The notes: generated from the sequence alone by a model not told the origin. 64,000 nt of DNA from Angiostrongylus vasorum (GCA_018806985.1 JADANN010000123.1:124001-188000), one strand, 5' to 3'. Shown: positions 48,442-60,165, counted from the stretch's first letter. Made by a program: numbers and translations.

Positions 48442-48943
48442 AGAAAATGACAAAGCGCGTGATTCGCTTTAAAAATACAGGAAAAAATAGCAACATGAAT
48501 CGAGTTACAGTACGAAATGAACTCTGTTTGAAACCCAGGGAATTAGTTTCTGTGATCCTCAGAAAACCATTACGACACATGCAAATTCAGAATGTATGTT
48601 TTTTCTTACTTCAGATTTCCATTCCCGTAATGAAAGACTTCAGAAAAAAAACCAGAAAAAAAAGAAGAGGCTTCCTGTCTCATGGAAAAGTAAGGAGTTT
48701 TCGAAAAACTTCGACATTTTTTGAAATGCAAGAAGTTAGGATCGAAATCATGAATTGAAGATCGAGAGCAGGGAGGCAGCCCAACTTTCTAGAGGATTCA
48801 ATAGAAATCTGAGTGAATTATGGCAAATACATGAATTTCCGTACTTATACAACAATTGCAAAACTGGTTTTTTGGATCGATAATTTTGGGCTGAAATGAT
48901 AACTTATCGGAACGTTGGGCATTCGTCGGGCCAGACCGCCCTT

Positions 48944-49075
48944 ACCAGCAAGCTGATATCTAATCTTTTTCTCCGATAACAAATTTCCATGTTGGAAGCG
49001 TAGAAGATCTCGAAATTCGAAAGTCTGAGAACTGAAAAGGTCTCTGTCCGGTTCGGTCAACTGGTCTTCATCCAT
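48944..49075 (-). CDS. Candidate first exon of unknown gene (or 5' extension of the ABC gene)
   Basis: An ATG at 49075 opens an acidic frame (MDEDQLTEPDRDLFSSQTFE...) of about 43 codons that reaches a strong donor (CTTGCTG|GTAAGG near 48944). It looks like a real first exon, but its end phase does not join to the ABC gene start at 48430, and TAPL-type proteins have no such extension. The partner exon was not found. Confidence 0.3.
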
Positions 49076-49639
49076 TACTTTACATTATTCTCGTTTCGAG
49101 TTGAAGTTTTTCTAGCGATCTTTTTCAGCTTGTCATGTATAGCTTCATCGAAGAAGCTTTGGTCGTTTGTAAAGTTCCCAACTGCTGGTTACAAGTACAT
49201 CACCTCTACCGCTATAAATCATTTATCAAGTTGTGCATTTAACACTAAAGTTCATTAATATGCGTTATGCATCAAGGACGCTCCATGGGTCCCTAGTTGG
49301 ACATCGTACGTACCCATTTTCAGTATGCAACCTTTTATTTTTTATTTTTTCTAGAGAGTCAGTGGTCACGACCGGATAACTGGTATTTTTGTGATGAAAC
49401 TTTACTCTTAACTGGATTTTCGGGTACAAATGTCGAACTCCTTCTCGGTTTGACTAAATATGTTTTGTCGGAAGTTGTCGAAAAAACATCTTAAAGCTCA
49501 AAAAGTGTGAAAAATTGTTTGCGATAAGCACCATAACAACACCAAAAAAACTGAAGGATAATGCTATGGAGCAATCAGTTGTACAGACGAATAAGAGCCT
49601 TTGTGAATCTAAATAATATTAGTTGAACTAAGCATCGTT

Positions 49640-49685
49640 AGTTGCTTCAGTGAGCCTTGTTGTAGATAACAAGGCTCATTGAAGT
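49640..49685. repeat. Head-to-head RTE junction hairpin
   Basis: CTTCAGTGAGCCTTGTT and AACAAGGCTCATTGAAG are inverted with a 6-nt loop. Both are the same RTE segment (GAGCCTTGTTACC in copy 1), so a short inverted piece is fused to the start of copy 3. Confidence 0.75.
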
Positions 49686-50878
49686 ATCATGAGAGTACAA
49701 GAGACCGCTCTGTCTCACTTTCATCGATTTACATTAGGCCTTTGATTCAATTCAGATGGCAGCAGTCATGGAAGCCTTCATAGTCAAGGAGTCCTTACTC
49801 CGTACATAAAGATTCTTCGTGAGCTGTAGAAAAATCTCACAGCCAAGATATCACCATTCTACAACGATATTAACATCGATGTCAAAAGAGGAGTTAGGCA
49901 GCGCGATACCATCTCGCCAAAATTATTTACCGCCACCCTCCAGAACGTCATGCGAACATTGGAATGGGATAATATGGGAGTGAAAATCGATGGTCGGCAG
50001 TTACACCGTCTTCGTTTTGCTGATGACATCGTCCCTTATAACACCAAACATTAGCTAAGCGGAACGTATGCTTGCCGACTTTAATAAAGCCTGTGGAAAG
50101 ATTGGTCTTCAACTAAATGTCACAAAAACGATGTTTATGAGGAACGGATTGGTTTCGTATGTCCCATTCACGCTCAACGGAACGAATATCTCCGAATGCT
50201 CCAGTTATGTCTATCTAGGTCGGGAAATCAATATGATAAACGACTTAGCTCCAGAGATGAGTAGAAGGAAACGAGCGGCCGTGGAGCTTTCAAGAGCATC
50301 GAGGACATAGTGAAGAGAACAAAGAACACATGATTCTGTGCCCACCTTTTCGATTCAAAGGTACTTCCTGCCCTAACATATGCGTCTGAAACCTGGTCGC
50401 TGCGTAAGTAGGATGATAGATCACTCAGCATTTTCGAACGCGCAGTCGAAAGGGCGATGCTAGGAGTATCCCCTTTCACACAACTAAGAGATGGGATCCG
50501 AAGCTCCGACTTGCATAAACGGTCAAAAATCAAAGATGCCGTTCTGTACGCCATGCAGTCGAAGATAAGGTGGGCCGGGCACGTAATGCGTATGAATGAC
50601 AACCGATGGACAAGAGCCGTTAGTGACTGGATTCCTCGGGATATCAAACGTACTGCAAGAAGACCACCGACCCGATGGTCAGAGTTCTTCACGAAGAGCC
50701 TTGAAGAAAGATATGATGCTCGACGAGTCCCTAGAGCGAGCAGAACCCATTGGGCTACTCTTGCACGCGACAGAGAAAAATGGAAGATTTACTGGCGCCC
50801 GCTCGAGTCACTCGACGGTCGACGGGACTAGAGGTAAGTGATACAGGTGATGCAGGTGATACAGGTGATACAGGTGAA
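49664..50878 (+). mobile_element. RTE-type LINE, copy 3 (3' half)
   Basis: Begins within RT (AACAAGGCTCATTGAAGTAT) and runs to the 3' end. Readable parts: [18 protein letters not shown] (49980-50033), [20 protein letters not shown], then the C-terminal ORF 50457-50831 ([40 protein letters not shown]). Ends in ACAGGTGAT repeats (50833-50877). Frameshifts after FADD mean it is inactive. Confidence 0.9.
50833..50877 (+). repeat. GTGATACAG tail of the RTE element
   Basis: About five units of ACAGGTGAT/GCAGGTGAT. The same motif ends the copies at 26801 and 41929, so it belongs to the element and is not a chance microsatellite. Confidence 0.9.
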
Positions 50879-51299
50879 GTATCGTTAGTGACGCACTGCC
50901 TTACAATGGCCGTAGGATGTTCGTGGGTGTCGAACTGTAATGTACAAAGAGAGTGTTACATTCACTTCTCACTCGTTTATCAAAGTTGACGAAGAGTTAA
51001 ATATTTCCATCCAGAAGCTCAAAAAAGAAGTAAGTTTATTAGAAGGAGATGCCATGCGACCTAATTACGACGACAAATTAAAAGATCTTGCACCAAACGC
51101 ATGATAAGCCTCGTATCGCTTGAGCAAAGGAAGCTGCTATGCAGCTCTTGCGCGACGGGAACGGATGATGGTCTGAATTACTGGGTGATTGAATGGACTG
51201 CATGTGGATAAAGGTGATGGATTTGTTGAGATTGTCCAGCTTACATGAAATGGTCACATAACTTTAACTCAAACATTGAGCGGTGCTCCACCCAAGGCG

Positions 51300-51440
51300 A
51301 TTTGACTCGGAACGACTACGAAAACCCACACCGCAGGAACATATGAGTGTAGACCATCAACTCGAATCAATTGGGTCTGAAGAAGAAGAGGACGTTGAAA
51401 CGTTAGCCAAATAGAAGTTATGTAACAACCTCGTGTAAGC
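51300..51440 (+). repeat. Foldback-related repeat (same family as rps-7 intron 1)
   Basis: ATCAACTCGAATCAATTGGG, CTGAAGAAGAAGAGGACG and GTTGAAACGTTAGCC correspond to the motifs near 19301-19399 and 60358-60490. It lies between two RTE copies. Confidence 0.5.
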
Positions 51441-51875
51441 TAGCAATCTAAATAATTATATCGATTGTTCACACCCAGGTTAGGTGGAAGTCGGTTCAAT
51501 AAAGGTCATATATTTGCTGTGTCCAGATATCTATTTGTTATTTTTGTTAAATTATTCTTTGGTTGTGTAAGTTCTTATAAGCGGGGTCGCAAACTAAACA
51601 CTTTTTGAATTTGTAGGTGATCGTGAAGTTAATTTCGTAGGTGTTGGTAGGAAATAGAACGATTTTCGCAGTATCGTGACTCAGATCACTTGGGTACGAG
51701 TTTTCTTGTCGGTATGGATCTGTTGAAAGTTATGCATTTCTAAAAGTAGAGCCAATCTTGGGGTATTCAATCTATTCCGATGGCATTTCGCAATAGTCAA
51801 TAGTCATGTCGTCATCGGGGTGTTGGTGAATGTTAAACCGTGATGTACACTAGGAAATTTATCCTTCGGTTTGGC

Positions 51876-54352
51876 GAGATGGTATCGCCTTGCCTAACTC
51901 CTCTTCTGAAGTCAATGATAATATCGTCGTAGAATGGTGATACCTTGGTTGTGAGATTTTTCTACAGCTCACGAGGAATCTTTATGTACTGAGTAGCGAC
52001 TCCTTGACTATCCAGGGCATCCAAGACTGCTTCCATCTCGACTGAATCAAAGGCCTTTTGTAAATCGATGATGGTGAGACAGAGCGGTCTTTTGTACTCT
52101 CGCGATACTTCAATGAGCCTTGTTACCGTGTGGATGGGGTCCATCGTACTAAATCCTTTTCGAAACCCTGCTTGCTCACATGGCTGTCCTTCGTCCAGTG
52201 TTCTGTCAATCCTGTTTAGGATGACTCGAGTGAAAAAGTTTGTAGACGACAGACAGTAAGCAGATTGGGCGATAGTTGCCGATATCCTGTAGGCCACCCT
52301 TCTTGAACAACAACACGGTCCTGCTGGTCTGCCAGTGGCTAGGGACCTTGCATTCAGACAGGTAACGTGTGAAGAACCGAGGCAGTGTGTTTACGAGGAT
52401 TGACGGAAGGTTCTTCAGGTGTTCTGGTCTTATCCTGTGCGGAGATGGCGTTCGATTTTTCACCGACGAAATGGCATGTCGGATTTCGGAAGGGAGAACC
52501 GGTGGTACAACTATCCATCCTCCTTTATTTCATATGACGGAAGGTGGATGTGGCTATCGAAGAGATCCGAGTAGTATTCGTGAATAATTTTCTCCATTGC
52601 CATTCTGGACGCTGTAACTGTTCCGTCTGGGCGCCAGAGTGAAATCATTTTGGTCTTGTAATTGGCGAAGCTTCGGTGGGCTTTGCGAATGCTTTTCCCA
52701 GCTTCTGCAGCTTCGACCATTACTGCTGCTGTTCTCTCTTTAAGATCGTCTTTTATGGCCTGTCTGCACTGTTTTGCAAGTTCGGACGTTAGCTCGCGGT
52801 CGCCTGCAGCTCGTGCGATTCCACGCTGGCGTATTAGCTCGAGTGTTTCTAGAGACAAACGTCTCTTGGTGACTTTCGTACTCTCAGCTTTCATAGCGCT
52901 AACGTGAAGATGTTGAATGAGCCGATCGTATTCTTCGTCGATGTTATCGACAACGGCATCTTCCCAACAACCGACTAATGAATTGGACAAGTCCCAGTTT
53001 ATGGTGGTTCTGGGACTTCGGTTTTTGAATTTAGCGGCCTTTTTCTCTCTTGCACGAGAAATAGAATCTTGCACGAGGGAGACGGTCGTCTGATCCCGTG
53101 TAGAATTTTGGGACAACAGCGACATCGGTTAGGCAAAACCTTCTATTTACTATGATGTGGTCTATTTCGTTATGGTACTCTCCATTGGGAGACTCTCACG
53201 CCCAGCGCTGAGGGTGGGGGCTTCCGGAATTGTGAGTTACCATGGATTGCCTTGGTCGCCATGATAAACTCAGACAGCCGCTCACCCTGTTCGTTCCATT
53301 CTAATCCGTGGGTCCTAATGTGACATTCTTCAGACGTTCTTCTTGGTTCAATTTTTAGCGTTGAAATCTCCAATGATGACCTTGAAGAATGTGTGGTCTT
53401 CTCTGTAGAAGTTCTCCAAGCCCATATAGAATGCTTCGACTTCTTCTTCGTCATAGTTTGATGTCGGCGCATAAACGACGAAGATTGTCAAAGCCGGAAT
53501 CAATTCACATCTTTTTAATCGTAAACGTGCGATTCGAGTTTAAGTTGTTTGAATGAATCGATGTTCATGGACGAACTCGTATTGACGGGAACGCCGACGC
53601 CGCCAACTCCTACTGTCGCATGTTCCGAGGAACAGTTCTTCTCCGGTGTCATAGACGGCGTTGAAAGGCTGGCGTCTTCTCTCTCGGCCAGGCCAATGAC
53701 GTCGTAGCTTATCCTTCTTCCTTGCATGATCAAGTCATCTATCGAGGAGTTGGATGCAAGTGTACGTGCATTGTAGGTACAAATCGTCACCATAGTTCTT
53801 TGAAATCCAGGCAGCTTCCATTGGCCCTGAGATTCTAGCAGCCTCTCCGTACTCGTCCTACCCAACGCTGCGTAATTGGGTGCTCTTTCGGGGTCAGGGG
53901 TATGAGGCCCGTTTTTTTTTACTGTGTTTAGCATTTTTGATACCCACGTATAGCTTGCTGGGCTCTGAACGTGGGGGGCTGGGTATACTCACAGGTAGCT
54001 TGCCAGGCTCTCCCGGAGTGGACATGGAGCTTATTTGTTGGAGGCGACTCCTAACCGCCTCCCATATACTTCCCTGTCACTTGACTGCAGGCTTCTGGCC
54101 GAATTGACTCGTAGAATACAATCTGCATAAGTTAGAACGCACCCACACACGCGTGCTTGAATACGCCCCGTAAATGCAGAAAGTATGTGCCGAATCGGCG
54201 CGGCAGAAACAGGGAGCCCATCCCCTGGATCCACCTGCGTCTCAGGGAAGCAAAGGTCGCTTTTGGTCCGCGATTAACCCCCTATCCGCCACCTGGGGAT
54301 GCGCCACGTAGCCTCGCGACTAACCGGCTCGAGATCTCTCCTATGAGGGAGA
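51876..54352 (-). mobile_element. RTE-type LINE, copy 2 (5' part to mid RT)
   Basis: Runs from the 5' end (54352) through the endonuclease (YNARTLAS, then a frameshift; [19 protein letters not shown]) and an intact 204-codon linker frame (53125-52511: [20 protein letters not shown]...) to RT ([30 protein letters not shown]), where it stops before FADD. It keeps the ~380 bp missing in copy 1. It shares with copy 1 the SDD change and the stop in the [13 protein letters not shown] segment. Confidence 0.92.
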
Positions 54353-54359
54353 GTACTAT

Positions 54360-55780
54360 CTTTTGAGTGAACCATAGTCTGCGCAGCTTTCACCAACCGA
54401 TACACGCGATTTTCCTGAGGTAAGCTCGATTTAACTAGACAGTCCACCAACATGATAGGTATTTTTAGTAATACGGTAACCATAGAGGTGCTCGATGGCA
54501 AATTTTTTACTGGTTTAACTGGAAGCAAATGGAGTCGTAGTTCGTTATCGTTAAAATGGAATGTTCGATCTATGTTCTTATGACTTTACGCTTGGATTAT
54601 CATTAATCAATAACTTGATAGAAACTGTTCAGTAATCGACTTCTTCACATCTTTAGTGTTGGTCGTATAACAATTCAGACATGACCAACTTCTAGGAAAT
54701 GACGTTGAAGGATGCAGTAGGCGAGGACGGTTGTATAGAGTCGAAGTAGATTGCAAGCTGCACATATTTCGAAAATCTCGAATATCCCTAATCAGCTTAA
54801 CAAACTTCACGGTTCTACGAAAGAACAGTTGATGTCAAGGAAAATTCCATTTATTGCTCATGTTGACAAAGGACATGGTGAGCCATATAGTGAGGTTTTT
54901 GAAATATCCCATTAATGGAACTTTGAACTGAACGAACTCTGTTAGAAAAAAGTTTTCAGTTGTGCGCAACTTTCAGGTGACATGCGACCTTCAGCCATGA
55001 ATGGTGGCACCAACGGCGAGTACGGCACCCTGCTGAGTGAAAAATGCTTTTTGACAAGTTCTCGACATTCAAAAAATCACCCTTTGCGACCAGACGACAG
55101 TTAAAAGCCACCTAAACACTATTAATGTCCATCAATCAGACAAATGCGATGAGCTTGCTAGAAGTTATTTTAACACTCTGGCGGCGAGTGACACTCATAG
55201 GTGTCACAGTGGATTTACGCGAGTAGCCGGTGTGGTATCCAAGGGTTTCATTTCCTTTCCAGTAGTATATTTTAACACATAAACTATCTTCCTACGCTTT
55301 TGTCATCAATTGATAGCTTACAGAACGCAGACGTTGCGTTGTGCGTTAGTCGGGAAAAGCTGTTTTCCACACTTAGAATTATGCAAAAACTCGCTTTGCA
55401 AACGAGTTCGCCTACCAGAAATATGGGTGCGAATCGACTTCTATTTCAATTCTAATTGCTGTAAAGGAATAGAAGGAATACTTTTATTGAAAAACTGTAA
55501 GACGTATGCAATATGTTGCTATTTGTTTATATAGATCTCGTAATTGTGGATCTCATGTGATTTCGATCTCACGGAGACTTCAAGGCTTGACAGAGCCAAC
55601 TGCAAACTTCTAGCAGGTGGAGAACATGTTCTGGAGTTATTCACGTACAGTTCCAGATACAGAATTTTGTGGCTCGAGTTATAAGCGAAGTCAAGCATAG
55701 ATATTCTTGACAAGCTAACTATATACAAACAAAGTTAGTACAAAAACACGGATAAATTGTAGATGACGATGGAATTTCGA
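54360..55780. other. Gene-free stretch
   Basis: Between RTE copy 2 and the small membrane ORF. AT-rich, with short open frames that have no splice context, and no recognised repeat. Confidence 0.5.
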
Positions 55781-55781
55781 G

Positions 55782-56174
55782 TTAAATAAACATATGACTC
55801 AGGTAGTAGTTGGTTGGTGATGGTGATGGTCCGTCAGTATACGGTTGTTGAATGGGTGGTTCACTGGCTGCGATGTTGCTTTGATGGAACCAGTGGAATC
55901 CCCCGTGATCCCAGACGACATCATAGTCTTCCGTTTTCAATGCGAATTTCACCAGTGGATAAATAGAAAGCAGTAACAGTAGTTGCAATATAATAAATCC
56001 AACAATGACAATCGCTGTGGGGAATAAGTAAAGTACAGCTGTTGAGATGATGCTTACGAATACATAAATCAAATAGACGAATCGTCGAACGTTGACACCA
56101 GAAATTACACGAATCACATCAGATTCGACGCAGTCTTGTGATTTGTGTAGCTTCGACGAGGTAGGAATGGTCAT
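55782..56174 (-). CDS. Small membrane protein, unknown family
   Basis: Uninterrupted 130-codon frame from ATG at 56174 to TAA at 55784-55782; a GTG five codons upstream is an unlikely start. After a polar N terminus (MTIPTSSKLHKS) come about two to three hydrophobic segments (VYLIYVFVSIISTAVLYLF-like near residues 35-55, then IVIVGFIILQLLLLLSIYPL), then an acidic/aromatic loop (EDYDVVWDHGGFHWF) and a proline-rich tail (PPIQQPYTDGPSPSP). The layout, short tetraspan-like and then a Pro/Tyr tail, resembles many nematode-specific membrane proteins, but I know no family. An upstream exon cannot be excluded. Confidence 0.6.
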   Translation of the reverse strand: MTIPTSSKLHKSQDCVESDVIRVISGVNVRRFVYLIYVFVSIISTAVLYLFPTAIVIVGFIILQLLLLLSIYPLVKFALKTEDYDVVWDHGGFHWFHQSNIAASEPPIQQPYTDGPSPSPTNYYLSHMFI

Positions 56175-56456
56175 CGTGAATGCCGACACTATCGCCCATG
56201 TTGTGGTGCAATCGTATTTATAGTTGTTGTTCGTCTATGATCAGTAAGACAGGTGTGGTGTTCGGTCAGAGAAGAGGATACGGTAGGTGACAGAGTGATT
56301 GAATGACGCTGCGAACCTGTCGCTAGAGAACTATGTTTTTTGTCCATTAAAATCGCGATGAAAGATCATCGTGAGCACTATTTCGCTCCAACTGTTTCCC
56401 ATCTTCGGTGTCCTATGCTAAAAGCTTTCCTGGTTTACTTGTTTATATACTGCCTA

Positions 56457-56745
56457 GGAGCGCGTATGGCGCAGTGGTTGGAGGCCCCACTGCGGCACAC
56501 ACGTGGAATCGATCCCCGAGCGCGCATGGCCCACCAAGCCCTCCATCCCTCCGGAGTCGGCAAGTTGATACCAGACTTGTTCGGGAGAATAGCAGCACTG
56601 GTTCGATACGTCGGTAGGCCACCGCGAGTCATTGTAGAGGTCAGATTTGCATCCAATCAGCTCCAACGATATTTAATGAAGTCGAATGCATGGCGCATCC
56701 CTCAGGGACTGATCAACGCCGAGAGCTTCATCTTTTTCTTTTATT
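56457..56745 (+). repeat. SINE-A copy 10, inserted at a foldback-B edge
   Basis: Flanked by TACTGCCTA at 56448-56456 and 56746-56754. That word is part of the foldback-B outer end, which continues to the right (ACATTTTTCACAGCAGGGTA). Confidence 0.88.
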
Positions 56746-57010
56746 TACTGCCTAATACATTTTTCACAGCAGGGTATGGTGCGAAATCAACCACAACAAT
56801 GCTAAGATTTTCGTAAAACTTGGACCCCGACCCGATCAAACTACGACTTCCCTTTCCATGGGCTAGCGCATTACACACTGCGTGAAAGAGGTACTTGTCT
56901 CCTCCGTGGCGCAGTGTGTAATGCGCGAGCCCCCGGAAAGGTAGTCGTGGTTCGATCTAGCCCGAGGTCCAAGTATTGCGAATCAGTATCGTCGTGGTTG
57001 GGTTTTCCAA
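56746..57010. repeat. Foldback-B, inverted pair with perfect core stem
   Basis: Minus arm to 56882 and plus arm from 56910. The core GCGCATTACACACTGCG (56866-56882) is the exact complement of 56910-56926. The plus arm has a good A box (GTGGCGCAGTGTGTAATGCG) and B box (TGGTTCGATCT, 56948-56958). Confidence 0.88.
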
Positions 57011-57109
57011 GTGCTTCAATACTGGCTAAGCTTGGAGTAGCGTGACGAGATAGTTATGATGGTTGGTGATAAGGGACAAGGCAGGTAGCAGAAAAGAACT
57101 GGCTAATAA

Positions 57110-57560
57110 AGTTTGGCACTTTATTTGTTGCCTATTACTTTTTCAAAGCACGACATTATACGGAATACAACTACAATGGTACTAAGATAGTAAGATATTT
57201 GCAAAACAGACCCCAGATCAGATTCGGACCATCGATTAAGCTTTCCGGGGTTCACATGTTACCTCCTGCATCGCCACATAATAGGCAGCAAGTAAGAAAT
57301 ATACCTTGTAATCTAGACTGCAACCTCAGCTTAACTGGATTCGATGCGGATTTGTGCTGCTCATATCATTCTCGTTGACTGCTGATTGATGATGACACCG
57401 TTAGGGTGAAAAACTCATTAAGAGAAAGCAATGCGAGAGCCTCAGTGATGCAGTGAGTAGCACGTAAACGTTTGGAAAAAGGTAATAGGGTTTCGAATCT
57501 GGCCTTGGATGTGGGTTTTGCAAATATCTTAGCGTATTTGTAAGTGGGTGGTATTTTCGG
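57110..57560. repeat. Foldback-B, inverted pair
   Basis: Minus arm 57125-57280 (GGAATACAACTACAATGGTA ... CTTTCCGGGGTTCACATGTT), plus arm 57285-57545 (CAACCTCAGCTTAACTGGAT ... GGGTTTCGAATCTGGCC ... TTTTGCAAATATCTTAGCG). Arms are diverged, so older than its neighbours. Confidence 0.7.
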
Positions 57561-57789
57561 TTATTGTTACTATACAGCAACTGGAATCGTCACCGTTCAA
57601 AAAAGTAAGCAAAAGGCCCTGTAGAATTAAAATTACTTCACTGAACTAAACTCGTAGGACATTTCTTCACTATGCTATCGCTTTGCCTTTCGTAACTGAC
57701 GATGTAACTCGGCGGTAGTGTTATGGATCGTTGACTTCGAATAAAGAAGGAAAGGATAACGAAAGCGAGTACTAATAATTTTAATTTCT

Positions 57790-58018
57790 CCTCAGAAAAA
57801 TCTGGACCGCAGGTGTCTGCGGTGGGAAACGAACGCACTACTGTCCTTTCCGGGGAGTAACACGTTCACCACCACACTATGCAGGTCCTTCGTTTCGCCT
57901 GTTTCTCAGCTAGTTCTATCGATCAGCGCCATCAGCAGTCACTCGTCAACGGGATTGATCTGGGGGAGCCGTATTGGCATTGAACCCAGTTAGGCTGAGG
58001 CTGTAGCTGAAATCACAA
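57790..58018 (-). repeat. Foldback-B, minus arm
   Basis: GACCGCAGGTGTCTGCGGTG ... ACACGTTCACCACCACACTA ... CACTCGTCAACGGGATTGAT ... TTAGGCTGAGGCTGTAGCTG. It abuts the palindromic copy at 58019. Confidence 0.8.
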
Positions 58019-58325
58019 TGTTTTACTTTTTTTTATTTTCTGCCTACTACAATTTTCACGGCAGGGTATTAAGCGAAATACAACCACAATGTTGCCGAGA
58101 TCTTTGCAAAACTCCGGAGCGTAGGTGTCTAAGGTGGGGAACGAACGCGCTATCGATAGAACTAGCTGAGAGACACACGAAACGAAGGACCCGCATGGTG
58201 TGATGGTGAACGCGTTGCTCCCCGGAAAGGACAATAGCGCGTTCGTTCCCCACCTTAGTCACCTGCGTTCCAGAGTTTTCGTGAAAATTGTAGTAGGCAG
58301 AAAATAAAAAAAAGTAAAACATTCC
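58019..58325. repeat. Foldback-B, near-perfect palindrome
   Basis: The first 44 bases (58019-58062: ATGTTTTACTTTTTTTTATT...) match the complement of 58280-58323 almost base for base. A second inner stem pairs 58110-58155 (AAGGTGGGGAACGAACGCGC) with 58230-58275. The two arms are nearly identical, which points to a recent origin or gene conversion. Confidence 0.88.
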
Positions 58326-58394
58326 AGGCATTGTCGATAGTCGGACGTGGGAGTTATTCCTGCCATTGTTTAACTTTTCATTTGTTGCTTATTA

Positions 58395-58775
58395 ATACTT
58401 CCTCCCAACGGTCTACCGCCTCATCATGGCTGCCAGGTGTTCCTGTGTGTCGGGCTGAGATGTACAGCTGGGGGAATTCATCCCTCTGGCAAGGTCTCCC
58501 AAGGTAAGAAGGAGTCCGGCGTTTCCATCAAGAAGCCTATCTAGCAGTAAACCAATTCCAGGATCCACCACCGCCCTTGTATCAAAGTCGCATCGTGGCA
58601 AATCTCCCTCTGATCCACAAGGGCGGCGACTGCCTGTGGTGGTGACGACCTAGGGCAGACTTTGGGCCAGGTTGACCTCGGGATTCTAGGGAACCACAAT
58701 GGCTTAACCAGCAAGTGTTCGAAAAATGGAGATTACGCTGGGGGCCCGCATAACCAGTGAGGAAGGGTCTTTCAG
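58395..58775 (-). repeat. Repeat-C copy 8
   Basis: Minus copy from CTCCCAACGGTCTACCGCCT to CATAACCAGTGAGGAAGGGT. It lies between two foldback-B copies. Confidence 0.8.
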
Positions 58776-58789
58776 GTATGAAGTAAGCA

Positions 58790-59096
58790 TTATTACTTCA
58801 TGGCAGAGTAATATGTGGAATACAACCACAATGACGCTGAGACCATTGTATACCATGCATTTACAAAACTCAGACCGTAGGCCAAATTCGAACGCTTTCT
58901 GGGGTCTTGTTGAGATCATTCGCGGGTTATTGCCGATGGTACCTTTAGTGTAAAAAAACCGCTGAGAAAAAAGGCAAAACAAGGACCCTCAGTGAGGCAT
59001 TGGGTAACACGTGATCCCCGGAAAGGGTAATCGCGGATTCGAATATGGCATAGGGTCCGAGTTTTGAAGGCATCTCAGCATCGTTGTGGTTGCTTA
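58790..59096. repeat. Foldback-B, inverted pair
   Basis: Left end CATGGCAGAGTAATATGTGG...CAACCACAATGACGCTGAGA, right end CGAGTTTTGAAGGCATCTCA GCATCGTTGTGGTTG (space added). In the middle TGAGGCATTGGGTAACACG and GGATTCGAAT keep tRNA-like boxes. Confidence 0.75.
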
Positions 59097-59940
59097 CTGG
59101 ACTTTCTTTGACAAAGCATCCAACCTACTTGTTCGAAGCAACTGCAAGCTAGCCTCCATGTTCTTCTCAATCACTTTATTGCCTTGGTCGAACGGAGTAA
59201 TTGGATCTTTCGCCGAATGTGCAGAACAGAATCCACATACACGTAGGCACACCAATGAATATAGACAAGAATATGGTTACGTACGCACACACTAAAGAGA
59301 CAAAGCCGACAACCGGGGTACATGCTCTGAATCTACCCGTTTTTTAAACAATTATATAGTTTTACTCCATGTTCAAACGATGCATCCAGCTTCGCGACTA
59401 TTCGTGGATCGCACAGATCATTTTTTATTTCACTTGGTTTTATTTTGTGTGACCCCAGCCCATATATACTCTGCTGATCGTAACAGTTGCATTTTATTTG
59501 CTTCCTCGCATTTACATTCACAAAAATTTTCGAGTTCCCAAGCGGATTTGATTGTTGTTTGAGGAACTGGATTTCTTCATAAATGTCGTTCAGTGCTGAA
59601 ACCTACTATTCATGCAATCCTAAGATAGTCGTATTAGAAGAATGTTCGCAGTTCTTCATCATAAGTTGTTGCATTTGAAGATTGCAGGGAGCTAGCTGAT
59701 CCTAGAGAAGTCTTCTAAATATTTCTCAACCCGGATGGAAGGATTGTTGTGGTCGGGCAGGATTTGATCAGCGCCTTGCTCCAGCCTCAAGCAGCGTTAT
59801 GCAGAAGAATTAAAAATGGTCTCGGTTCTTCTTAGCGCCACCAACACTCAGCCCAACACAAAGATTACAAAGTAGTCTTTCTAAACACCGACCTTCATCT
59901 AATCTCACTATGGATAAAAAAGCATTGTTTGAAGGTGATT
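59097..59940. other. Gene-free stretch
   Basis: No supported gene or repeat. Short open frames on both strands at 59333-59562 overlap each other and show no motif. Confidence 0.45.
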
Positions 59941-59948
59941 GTAAAGAA

Positions 59949-60165
59949 GGGCGCGTGTGGCGCAGTGGTTGGAAGCGTCCTGCAACACACACGTGGAATC
60001 GATCCCCCGCGCCCATGGCCCATCAAGCCTTTCATCCCCTCGGAGCCGGCAATTGGTACCAGACTTGTCTGGGAGAATAGCAGCACTAGCACCTCCAACG
60101 ATACAGTGAAATCAAATGCATGGTGCATCCCTCAGGGAGAGATCAACACCGAGAGCTTTGTCCTT
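59949..60165 (+). repeat. SINE-A copy 11 with internal deletion
   Basis: AGCAGCACTAG joins directly to CACCTCCAACGATAC, so about 65 bp containing the CGATACATCGGTAGGCCACC segment are lost. ATGGATAAAAAA occurs before (59911) and after (60171) it, possibly a duplication. Confidence 0.8.

Noticed and set aside
48443..48758. 103-codon basic plus ORF
   Set aside because: Lies antisense upstream of the transporter start; Lys/Arg-rich translation of an A-rich region without splice context or motif.
49664..54352. RTE copies 2 and 3 as one element inverted by twin priming
   Set aside because: In twin priming the inverted 5' part lies upstream of the 3' part. Here it lies beyond the 3' tail, the parts are 1 kb apart and they overlap in RT, so they are separate insertions.
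56340..56816. 158-codon plus ORF
   Set aside because: Consists of SINE-A copy 10 and the adjoining foldback-B end.
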